Part shown: one piece after another, positions 55,644 through 64,000 of the stretch
How positions within the stretch are numbered: position 1 is the first letter of the stretch
Layout: the number at the start of each line of letters is the position of its first letter
Assembly: GCA_001972305.1 (NCBI GenBank)
Contig: BDDD01002691.1
Location: 1-64,000 of the forward strand
DNA: 64,000 nucleotides
Source: Cephalotus follicularis
Lineage: Eukaryota; Streptophyta; Magnoliopsida; Oxalidales; Cephalotaceae
Direction of reading: 5' to 3'
Position numbers and translations under genes: made by a program
Notes under the pieces: model-generated
The model's input: only the letters and a program-made list of their open reading frames with translations
Told to the model about the DNA's origin: nothing
Database searches by the model: none

Positions 55644-58226
55644 TGTAACACCCCCGATGGTGGGAGCCCTTACAGGTCATAATACCAAACTAAACATAAC
55701 GGAATATCTAAGCATGAACTTTACGCAAAACGGATGTGGTGGTCTGAAAACATAACTTATAGCAAAATTGATGTTAAACAAAGTCTGAAAACTTTAACAA
55801 TTCATAATTAAAACAAACCATAATCCGATATCCAATAGTGTTTAAGAAGAATTTAGTCTAATAATACCCCAAAACATGACCAACACTACTGAAAACACAA
55901 TGGACCAACTCCTAGATGATCCTCTAACAAGTGGGTAACTCTCATCACACGTTTTCCCCATCCTTCTGAAAACCTACCGCATAGAAACAAAAACGCGGCT
56001 GAGCAAACCTCAGTACAGATAAGGACGTAAAATAGTAAATGGTGAACAAATAATTTGAACTTTAAAATTCAGCAAAGTAACATAATAAATATTCTTCAAA
56101 ATGTAAAGCAGAATATTTAAAAACGAATAGTTATAAATAATCATAATTTTACGAAAAACATAACATCATAACTCAAAACTTTATCTGATTTCATAATTCC
56201 ATAGAAGAAAATTATGACATACATACATATATAGGTGCAAGGGGTTCGCGAGGCCCACATGCTCTGACGGAAAAGTCGTGTACAACACTACACAAACAAT
56301 CCCAATACTGATTTCCGAATTCTGACAATAACTAGAGTCGACTCATACGCCTCAAAAGGATCCATATCCTACCCTTAGGATACATATTTAAAAGAGACGC
56401 TGTAGACCGATCACACCGCCACGGTAGGTGTCATGCCCCCCGTGCCAAAGGACATGCCTATGATACCTCATAGGTAGGGTTTTTCTCTGTATGTTATTAT
56501 GTTAAAGCATTGTTTCATTAAAAAACAACTTAAAACATACTTATGTATAAATACTGTCTCCAGACATATCTGAAATTATTTAAAGAGAAACATTAACATA
56601 CTTTATATCTGAAATCATAATCCGATTCGTATCTGAAGTTTGACATACTTCCTAAAGTGGAAGCCATGTCCAAAATAAATAACATATTTTTGACAGCGGA
56701 AAAACATGCATATCAAAATCAGTATCGGATGTAACAATATTAAAATCCATTTCAATGAGATTATTATCAAAACGAGAATATCCGTATCAAAAAATGAATT
56801 TTATTTCAAATAAAACCAGGAATAGAATCATAAAGCATGAATCCGCTCAAACGATGTAACAGTACATAATCATCAAACAGTCAAAAAATTGACTTTATTC
56901 AATTTAATCAAGGAGATATCCAAGAACGAAGAATCCGTACCTTAGCTATTCGAAAACTCTAAACAAACACGAATACCAAACAAAAGCACCCTAGAAGTGT
57001 CCTAATCTCCACCACGGATGATATCAAGAGCTAGACATATAAGTCCAAACATCACATAACATAAAAAGAAGCAATTATCAAAACTGTCAAATAAAGCGTC
57101 GACAGTTTATTCTTAGGCGTCGATGGTTTCATTGCATAAAAGGATGAAGCGCTGAGCAAAGCGTCGACTAAACACAGCCTAAAACAGTACAAAGCAGCGA
57201 CGCTCAAGAAATAAGCGTCGACGGTTTGCGTCGAACACAGAATACTAGTTGCAGAAAATCAGTTTCAAAACATGAGTAAATCTGATTTTTCATAACCAAT
57301 GAGCATACAACATGTAGGTTATGTGACATGTTATGCAAGTTCAAAAACGCCAGAATAAACCTATGATTTCATGTAAAGTATAAAATACATTTTGAATTGA
57401 AATTTTTGGATATATAAACAGTTTATGCAAAAACCTTGAGCTATAATCTGATTTTTGTTTCCCAGAGTATAAAACAGTAACATATACATATCTATAGCGT
57501 AATTTATTTGATTAGAATACCAGTATAACGAAATATGCACATAAATTTCATATATGAACAAATTAAGAAAAGCAGAAAATTAGTTTCAACAGCCCTCTTA
57601 AATCATGCTCAAAATTAAATTCTAGTTAGTTTTAATACAAACTAATGGTTGATATTGAAACTACATAGTACAAACTACAACTTTCATTTAGAAAATACCT
57701 TCAAAAGACGTCAAAAGCGATACAGAAAATGTGCTCAAGTTGCTGTGTTGGTTTGTAAGAAATGCAGAAATGATTTGAGTTCTTAAAACAATTGGTCTGT
57801 TAAGTGCAAAAATCCGTGTGTTTAAATGAAAAAATCGATGTTTTAAGACCTTACCAAACAAACCAAAATGCGTCAGATACATAAGGAAATCGGATAGCCA
57901 AAAGAAGGAAAGAATCTTTCTTTCCAAAAACACTGTCACTGTCCAAAACAAATAAGGAAGACGACTAAAGCTTCGACAGTTTACTTAAAGCGTCGACGGT
58001 TAAGCCTTCAGTTACAAAATGCGTAAAGTCACCCGTTTTGGCGTCCACGTATCTCACAGCACCCAAAGCGTCGGTGGTTCTAATAAGAGCATCGGCGCTT
58101 CGTGCCCAAAAAACAAAATAAAAGAAATTCAAAATAAAATCAAAGAGTTCAAACCATACCATATATCAAAAGGTATAAACCCAACATAAAACGATAAACA
58201 TGTCAGCATAGAAACGGGATATTACA
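55644..58226 (-). repeat. Right (5') LTR of D2
   Basis: Plus-strand reading TGTAACACCCCCGATGGTGGG...GGGATATTACA, 2.58 kb. Palindrome arrays at about 57095-57240 and 57965-58115. The conserved CCTATGATACCTCATAGGTAGG hairpin-like word near 56456 is present in all three D LTRs. Confidence 0.9.
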
Positions 58227-58700
58227 TTGGTTTTAACTGGTGATCAGGATGATCACAAGTTCATTTCGAGTTATGTGCGTGTGTTGTTAACTGAAGGAAA
58301 TCAAAACTGGAAACTAGTAAGAACTCCACGTTGAAAGTAGAATATGTATTGACCTTACATGCCGTCTAGGTAACTTTTTGGTTGCAGAAATTCATTATGG
58401 AGCTTTATGTGGTTCCAACCATCGCACATCTAGTTATGGTGTACTCAGACAGCGATGGGGCTTTTGCACAAAGCCAAAGAACCCAAGTCTCACTGTCGCT
58501 CCATGTATATACAGCGATGGTATCACATGATCAAGGAGATCATACTTAAAATAGATGTTACTTTGTAGAGAGAGTTGCCATGGAGGCAAACCTAGTAGAT
58601 GAATTGACCAAAACCATTAGCACCGTAGTACTCGAGCAACAGCGAAAGTACAATGGGCTTAGGCTATAGGTCTTCTTGGCTTGAGGGCCAAGTGGGAGAT
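58227..58700 (+). pseudogene. Copia RNase H end (element G), 3' part
   Basis: Plus-strand reading, eroded, with YSDSDGAFAQ-like and AKEPKSHCRSMYIQRWYHMIKEI phrases that match the copia RNase H end (GAIAQAKEPRSHQRSKHI...YHLIREI), then VDELTKTIS corresponding to ADPLTKPL. AAGTGGGAGAT at 58690-58700 is the polypurine tract. It has several breaks. Only the last part of pol is present; the rest is replaced by D2 sequence. Confidence 0.75.
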
Positions 58701-61340
58701 TGTTAGAGTGGGGTGTTCCTGCATGCCACGACATGGCTTTATGCTTGTAAACACACTCTCCATTTATACAATCTAAATTCTTTTTCATGTTTATGTGCAT
58801 ATTTCTGTAGTAAATGGAAACCCACTATATGTATATCCCAAACCATCTTAAATTGATTTGGTGATCACCATGTGATCCGAGTACACATATAGTGCCCCGT
58901 CGATAAAAGGGTTGGATCTCATGCCTGAGAGGTTATGAGAATGAGATCCGTAATCCCTTATGACAAAACATTCCAAGTCATGGGTTCACTTTATTAGGTC
59001 TATTGAGGAACCGTAAAGACTTTCCATATTATGCTTGCTCCCGGGTCATATGGAGGATGGATCCTCTCATTTCCATTTGGGTTTACCCTAAAGCTGATGC
59101 GGGGTTCGTGCTAGGTAGCATGAGACTGAACAGACCCACCATAGGAAACATATTTGGAAAGTCATACCTATGTAATTAGGATTCCTATAGTCTCGGTAGT
59201 GTATAGTCTATGGTGACTAGTATATCATTCGTGAAGCTACGTTGTATCGTTAGACTTGAGTGGCTGGCATAGGTTGTGTTGTGACTGTTTGACTTTGATT
59301 TCTGCCTTCCACAGCACTAGCCAAGTACTGGCAAAAGGGTTGTCTTTGGGCCTTGTGGGAGCTTCATTGAGATGTATGGGCGAGTGCGCAATAAGGGATC
59401 GTCACACCCGTATGCAGGGTGATCGGCTCTATATTATTTATGTCCATTAAGACTCATAAAACCCCGATCAGGTATAGGCATACTGGAAACAGGGTTTCAA
59501 GGGAAGTTTGTCGAAAGTCTAAATGCGTACATGAATTTATAGTTATCGCAGCTTTACCTAGGGGTGATATTATTCCGAATCCAAGGTCGTGATCAGAGCC
59601 AAGTATGACGTAGGATACATGACACATATGTCGTTGACTGGATAAAGTACTGGTTAACCGGATGTCAACTTATAGAAATGGGTAATTCCATGGATCTGGG
59701 GGATGATAGGAATCATATTGGGGTCATTCTGATAGTTAGGGACTATTAGAGTGGTCGTAACAGAACTCCTAGGATGTTCTGGGAAACTTATAATCGAACC
59801 GGGTTCCAACCGGGCTTTCGGGTCCCATCATGTTTTGGAATCAAGTGACGTGTGGAGTGGAAGGATGACACCTCTGAGTTGTTACTTAGACAAAGAATAT
59901 CTATTTTGCTGGGCTTTATTCATGTCATAGGAAGTGAAAGCAAGCGGCACCATAAATAGATCATTTCGGGCTGAGAGGTATTTTTGTCATTTATGAATTA
60001 ATGGAAAATTCATTGAGAGAGAGTGCATTTGAGAATTTAGGTCCAGCCCTAGATTTTGGTTAGCTTAGCCGAACCCTAATGCCCCATGTGCCTTGTGTAA
60101 CTTAGTTACATATTTGGTTGGATGCTAAGGAAATTGGTTGGTTGCCAATGTTGACTTTGTCAACGTACTTAGCCTTTAAGCGACCTAAAACTTGCTTGGG
60201 AAGCTCCATATGGCCGGCCACTTTTGAAGATAGATGAGTATGTGTGTATGTGTTATTCTCTCATTGGTTGAACGAATAAAGTGTGTGGGGAATTTTTTTA
60301 CTCTTCACACAAGGACACGGCATGCACACAAAAGTAAGACAAGTGAATTCATTTTAATTCAATTCAAAAAATCAAGTCTTCTCTCATCCTCTCTCTTCTT
60401 CCTGGACGACTCTCTCTTTCTCTCTTTTTTCTTCCATAGCCATGAGCTTCATTTGTTTAGGGTATGAGTGCAAGAACTTGGAGGTTCTTGAAGAGTGAAG
60501 CCAAAGATATTCTCCTGTCACCCTCCCTAGCAACTTTGATGGTGAAGATATCTCCATATCTCTACCTTTATTGTTTAGAATTTTCTAGGATCTTTGAACC
60601 AACAAAAATCACTTCTTATAAAGCCTTAGCCGTGCCTATGGGAGCAATATTTGTGAAGGTGGATTTCTTGGAACTCAAAGGAAGGAATTGCCAAAAGTAT
60701 GGAGGAGTAAAGGCTTTAGGTAAGCAACTTTCTACTTCATCTTTTTTACTTCTTGGTGAAGTGGTGGGTCAGTTGGTGCTAGAGATTTTCCAAGCCCTAG
60801 ACTTTGTTATTATATGAAGGTTATTATGTGTTCTATATGTGGTCGAAATCTTAGCTCATTCCAAGCGGGAATGATACCCTTAGGGTTAGGATATAGGATA
60901 GATGTTAAGGTGGAGCTTGAATTAGGGTATGTGTTGAACCCTAATTCCTTTTGGCATTGTGGCCGAATTTTGAGATGAGTTTCTCATGCTCTACTACTGT
61001 CCTAGCATGTGTTTAATGTGTTATTAAACCCTTATGGTTAGGCCTCTAGGGTTAGTGTCATGGTGGAATTGGATTAGGATATGTGTGCACCCTAATTCGA
61101 ATTTTGGTTGCTAGCCGATTTTAGGGTTTCTGTAACCCTACTCCACCTGCACTTTCCCTTGCTTGGAACCTGCCATGGTGACTTTTAATAGTCCAATTAG
61201 TGATCATTGGACTTAATTGGGACATTTTATGGCATAGGTTATGGGTGATTTCATTGCAGGAATCAAAATTTTAAAATTAGTCACCCTAAACCCTATATGC
61301 CTGAAATGCATTTCTTCCGCTGCATTCGCAATTTCCAACA
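58701..61340 (+). mobile_element. Copia LTR (element G), 2.6 kb
   Basis: Starts TGTTAGAGTGGGG right after the polypurine tract and ends TTTCCAACA. Homologous to the minus-strand LTR 6646-13225 along its length. The following TTAATCAGAGAG could be a degraded primer-binding site, in which case this LTR is bordered by a 3' internal end on one side and a 5' internal start on the other. It holds AAACCCTA/TAGGGTTT words near 60860-61140 and no palindrome array. No gene is seen in it. Confidence 0.82.
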
Positions 61341-62218
61341 TTAATCAGAGAGACAAAGTGTGTGGCAGAAAAATTGAAGAATAAATAAAAACTTCAAGGA
61401 TTTTTATTTATTGAATTAAAGAAATACAATCTAATGGCTTGTTCTTTCCTAATAACCTTAAAGGTTTAGCTGCTAAACATTGGAATTAAACTAAAAACTG
61501 AATTAAAGAAGAAAATTGGCTACAAAGGTTGTCACTAGCTTGTACTCCTTCTTTTTGTGACCTAACTTGTCTATTCATACTTTACAGTCCCGTGCAACAA
61601 GAAAAGGAAAAAATTTTAACCTACTTAAAATTGTTTAAGGTAATAATTAGAAGCAGAAAACTTTCCATTTTTGCTATCAGGCATCGTAGGCGTCGATGCT
61701 TTGATATGTTGAATACGCTAAGCGTCGACGTATATGTTGCGATATGGGGCACACTTGAGTGTTAAGCGCCGATGCTTAAAAGAAAGGCGTCGACACTTAA
61801 CTCGTGAAGACAGGAGGCGTTGACATCTTGCTCATTACACGTTAACGTTTAAACTACTGTTTTATTTGTGCACTTTTGGCGTTGACGTCTTGCTCATGGC
61901 GTTGACGCCTAAACATTGAATTCCCAGCACGTTGACGCCAAATGGATTGGTGTTGATGAGAATCATAAATCTGCTGAATTGTTCATCATGAAGTGCAAAA
62001 CGTCGACACTATCTTTGAAACCGTCAGTGCTTAAGGTCTAGGTGTCGATGCTTAACTCTGTTTTCTGCAGAATTTTGCCAATTTGAACCATTCTTCATGC
62101 ACTTTGGTCTTTTTGGTCTTGTACCTGAAAATCAACATAACACAACCAAAGTAGTCTATTCCAAGCATAAACATATCACAAATAAATCATTAAAAACAAC
62201 ACATTTTTATGCTAAACA
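61341..62218 (-). mobile_element. Tat/Athila-like LTR fragment with palindrome array
   Basis: On the minus strand it begins TGTTTAGCATAAAAATGTG at 62218 and shares the GATTTATTTGTGATATGTTTATGCTT and TTTTCAGGTAC block with 6120-6231. It interrupts copia integrase sequence that ends at 62219. The left border next to the copia LTR G is not sharp, and no TSD pair could be confirmed. Confidence 0.5.
61680..62052. promoter_or_regulatory. Phased TCGA-palindrome array in Tat/Athila-like LTR
   Basis: Copies of GGCGTCGACGCTTAA or GCGTTGACGCC type with centres near 61685, 61694, 61726, 61770, 61791, 61821, 61843, 61883, 61903, 61933, 61954, 62004, 62025 and 62046. Spacings are mostly 20-22, 30-32, 40-44 and 50 bp. 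Many copies have TG or CA in place of the central CG, suggesting an older, decayed array. Confidence 0.6.
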
Positions 62219-62832
62219 GTTTCCTCCCTGTCCATGCCTGGTATGCGGTGGAGGGAACGGATTTTGAAGGAATCCGATTGAGGATATATGCTGATTTTTC
62301 CAATGCGTGGCCTCGAAAGGATCTAGGGAGATCTGTAAAAGAGATCATGGACCGGACCATATCATCAAGATCTGATTCCTTCGTTCGGACACACCATTAT
62401 GTTGTGGTGTTCCAGGAGGTGTTCACTGCGAGAGAATCCTGTTATCTCTAAGATAATCCTCGAATTCAATAGACAAGTATTAAACCCCTCGGTCCGACCA
62501 AAGTGTTTTAATGATCATACATGTTTGCTTCTCTACCTCATGTTGAAATTCCTTGAATCTATCAAAAGAATCTAACTTGTGTCTCATCAGAAGCACATCA
62601 CCATACCAAAATAAATCATCGGTGATAGTAATGAAGTAAAGGAATCTTCCTCATGGACTGACCGACATCGGTCCACAAACGTCAAGGTGGACAAGACCCA
62701 GTATGTCCACCGCCCTCTCTCCTTGACCAGAGAATGGAAATTGGTCATTTTTTCAAGTAGGAAAGATTCACATGTTGGAAAAGACTCCAAGTCATGGATT
62801 TCTAGTAGACCATCCCTGACCAACCTTGACAT
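62219..62832 (-). pseudogene. Copia integrase (element H)
   Basis: Minus-strand phrases KTLWSDRGGEYLSIEFEDYL, TPPGTPQHNGVSERRNQ and KSVPSTAYQAWTGRK match the Ty1/copia integrase core in order. It has several breaks, and continues rightwards into the pre-integrase domain. Confidence 0.82.
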
Positions 62833-62839
62833 GATTTCC

Positions 62840-63215
62840 TCACTGACCTAATCTGCAATGCCAAGTAAAGGATTGATTAAGTTCATTTTTCTTTCTTTGT
62901 CTTTTATTACTTGTTCCTTGCTCAATTGATAATGTCATTTTTTGATCAGTATTCAAAACATAAATCCCACTTTCAATGCGCCCAGCACATATACAAACAT
63001 TATCAGTAAATAAAAGATAACATCCACTAGTATCAAGAGAGAGCTCTAAGCCTAGTTTATATACATATGAAACACTAATGATGTTACAGATTAATTTTTG
63101 TACATAATAACATGGATTTAGATTTAATACATAACCACTAGGAAAATTCAAACAAAAAACGCCGACAACTCTAGTGATTATCCTTGATCCATCACCCAAT
63201 CGCAGGTCCACTGCA
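62840..63215 (-). pseudogene. Copia protease end and GAG_pre-integrase domain (element H)
   Basis: DLRLGDGSRIITRVVGVFCLNFPSGYVLNLNPCYYVQ is the post-protease segment of copia pol (usually LGNG...V.GIGTV.L), followed by LICNIISVSYV and the SFTWHCRLGQ ending (usually LWHCRLGH) of the pre-integrase domain. Confidence 0.82.
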
Positions 63216-63244
63216 TCTTCAGCTCCAAGCTGCCTAAACTTTCT

Positions 63245-63640
63245 TAGACCCTACAAGGAATTACAAATATGAGTACCACAACCAGTGTCCAACACCCATG
63301 TATGACTAACTTTGTATGCTAGGTTCAGTTCAATCATGAAGGGACCTGAACCAGAGGCACCACCAGATGAAGTGGAAGCTAGGAACTCCTTCCAATCCCT
63401 TTTCAAATGGCCTAGCTTTCCACAATAAAAACAAGCCTTGTCCTCCGCTAGCTGTTTGAGCTTTCCCTTGGCTACCCTGTTGAAAACCATTTCGGTGTTA
63501 AGGGCATTTAAGATCATAGGTGTTCTTATTGTCCAATTTTGATTTTTCCAATCAAAAGCATCAATGCAAGGGAACAACCTAGAATATCTATTTCCATAAA
63601 TGTCCTCAACATGCTTAGGATCACTAGTTGGCATTCCAAT
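63245..63640 (-). pseudogene. Copia gag zinc knuckle and protease active site (element H)
   Basis: ACFYCGKLGHLKRDW is a CCHC-type zinc knuckle, and WVLDTGCGTHICNSL is the copia protease active-site block (usually WILDSGCSSHMC). They are close together, as is normal in copia. The gag core upstream is not recognisable. Confidence 0.82.
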
Positions 63641-64000
63641 TTAAGCACAACACCAAATCATGCCACAAAACTCATGGGTCTAAGCAAGCAAATTTTAGGT
63701 TCCATCAAAAAATTGAAACTAGGGTTTGCCTAGTAAACCCTAGTACACCTGTGACTTCTAAGACAAGAAACCCTCAGGGTTTCAACCATGGTGCGTCTAA
63801 GACATCATCACACACAATGCTAGGGTTTCCAACATGAAACCCTAGCTTGGCCAAAAAAACAAAAAGGGGAACAATAAGAAGAAACAATGGAGATGAAGGT
63901 GTCATTACCCTTGGTGATGGCTCATTCCTTCAACTAGCTCCCTCTACACTTTTAGGTAATCTCTTTGCACTCCAAGCTCCAAGTCAAGGACCCCAAAGCC
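63641..64000 (-). other. Non-coding, copia LTR- or leader-like, AAACCCTA-rich
   Basis: Contains repeated AACCCTAG / CTAGGGTTT words (about 63721-63846) and a tail resembling 6970-7060 in the copia LTR (CTCCATCTACACTTTGATC there, CTCCCTCTACACTTTTAGG here). It is probably LTR or leader of a copia element; the boundary is outside or not visible. Confidence 0.4.

Larger units (their letters stand above)
48485..58226 (-). mobile_element. Chromovirus D2 (two LTRs plus internal region)
   Basis: LTRs 48485-50874 and 55644-58226 enclose a complete set of gag-pol domains with a primer-binding site at 55627-55638. The left LTR is shorter by about 190 bp at its outer edge and abuts D1 gag; the right end is followed directly by copia sequence with no matching target duplication. 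Broken with several breaks. LTR copies differ by roughly 5% where compared, many differences being CG-to-TG or CA changes inside the palindromes. Confidence 0.87.

Noticed and set aside
60464-60817. 117-codon plus-strand frame as a possible host gene
   Set aside because: It lies wholly inside the copia LTR 58701-61340, shows no domain, and the homologous LTR at 6646-13225 does not preserve it.
1-64000. Host protein genes, tRNA or rRNA genes
   Set aside because: Every long frame on either strand reads as gag, pol, the F leader ORF, or a shadow of these; the tRNA-like words are primer-binding sites only.

Overview
This is flowering-plant nuclear DNA, most likely from a eudicot with a large, repeat-rich genome. 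I base that on the element lineages: Ty3/gypsy chromoviruses with a C-terminal chromodomain and multi-kilobase LTRs, SIRE-type and other Ty1/copia elements, and Tat/Athila-like LTR pieces. Initiator-Met tRNA primer-binding sites recur next to the LTRs. I see no host protein gene, tRNA, rRNA or CRISPR. Nearly every base belongs to an LTR retrotransposon or a relic of one, and almost all coding-length reading frames are gag/pol fossils or their shadows.

Layout. 1-420: LTR end of a Tat/Athila-like element. 421-4116: an old LTR relic split by a 2.8-kb solo LTR (917-3739). 4117-5600: gag, leader and LTR start of a gypsy fragment. 5600-6231: Tat/Athila-like LTR piece. 6646-13225: a copia LTR carrying two solo LTRs (7096-9418 and 10371-12254). 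13226-13755 and 23715-23777: reverse-transcriptase part of a host copia element, split by a complete-length chromovirus F (13761-23709). 23778-41440: chromovirus C, split by chromovirus B (25808-39692), which is itself split by a gag-only SIRE-like element E (28578-32697). The nest is therefore four levels deep: copia, C, B, E. 41441-58226: two D-type chromovirus bodies separated by a single LTR (three LTRs, two internal regions). 58227-61340: copia RNase H end plus a 2.6-kb LTR. 61341-62218: Tat/Athila-like LTR. 62219-64000: gag/protease/integrase of another copia element. All gypsy bodies with coding regions lie on the minus strand. Target-site duplications are visible for six insertions. 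LTR pairs differ by a few percent by eye, consistent with insertions of the order of one to a few million years at usual plant rates. None of the pol-bearing elements looks able to move.

The signal I consider most worth pursuing is not a gene. The LTRs of at least three unrelated lineages (Tekay-like chromoviruses, a SIRE-like copia, a Tat/Athila-like LTR) carry dense arrays of a short palindrome centred on TCGA. The outer bases differ by family (CAGTCGACTG, AAGCGTCGACGCTT, AAAGACATCGACGTCTTT), yet the spacing of the centres is the same: overwhelmingly 20-22 bp, with gaps near 30, 43 and 51 bp, close to whole turns of the helix. In the B-type and D-type LTRs the arrays come in two blocks; in the B type one lies upstream of a TATA-like box and one inside what looks like a leader intron. 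This looks like phased binding-site arrays acquired in parallel. A second unusual item is a 136-codon coiled-coil reading frame between the primer-binding site and gag of element F.
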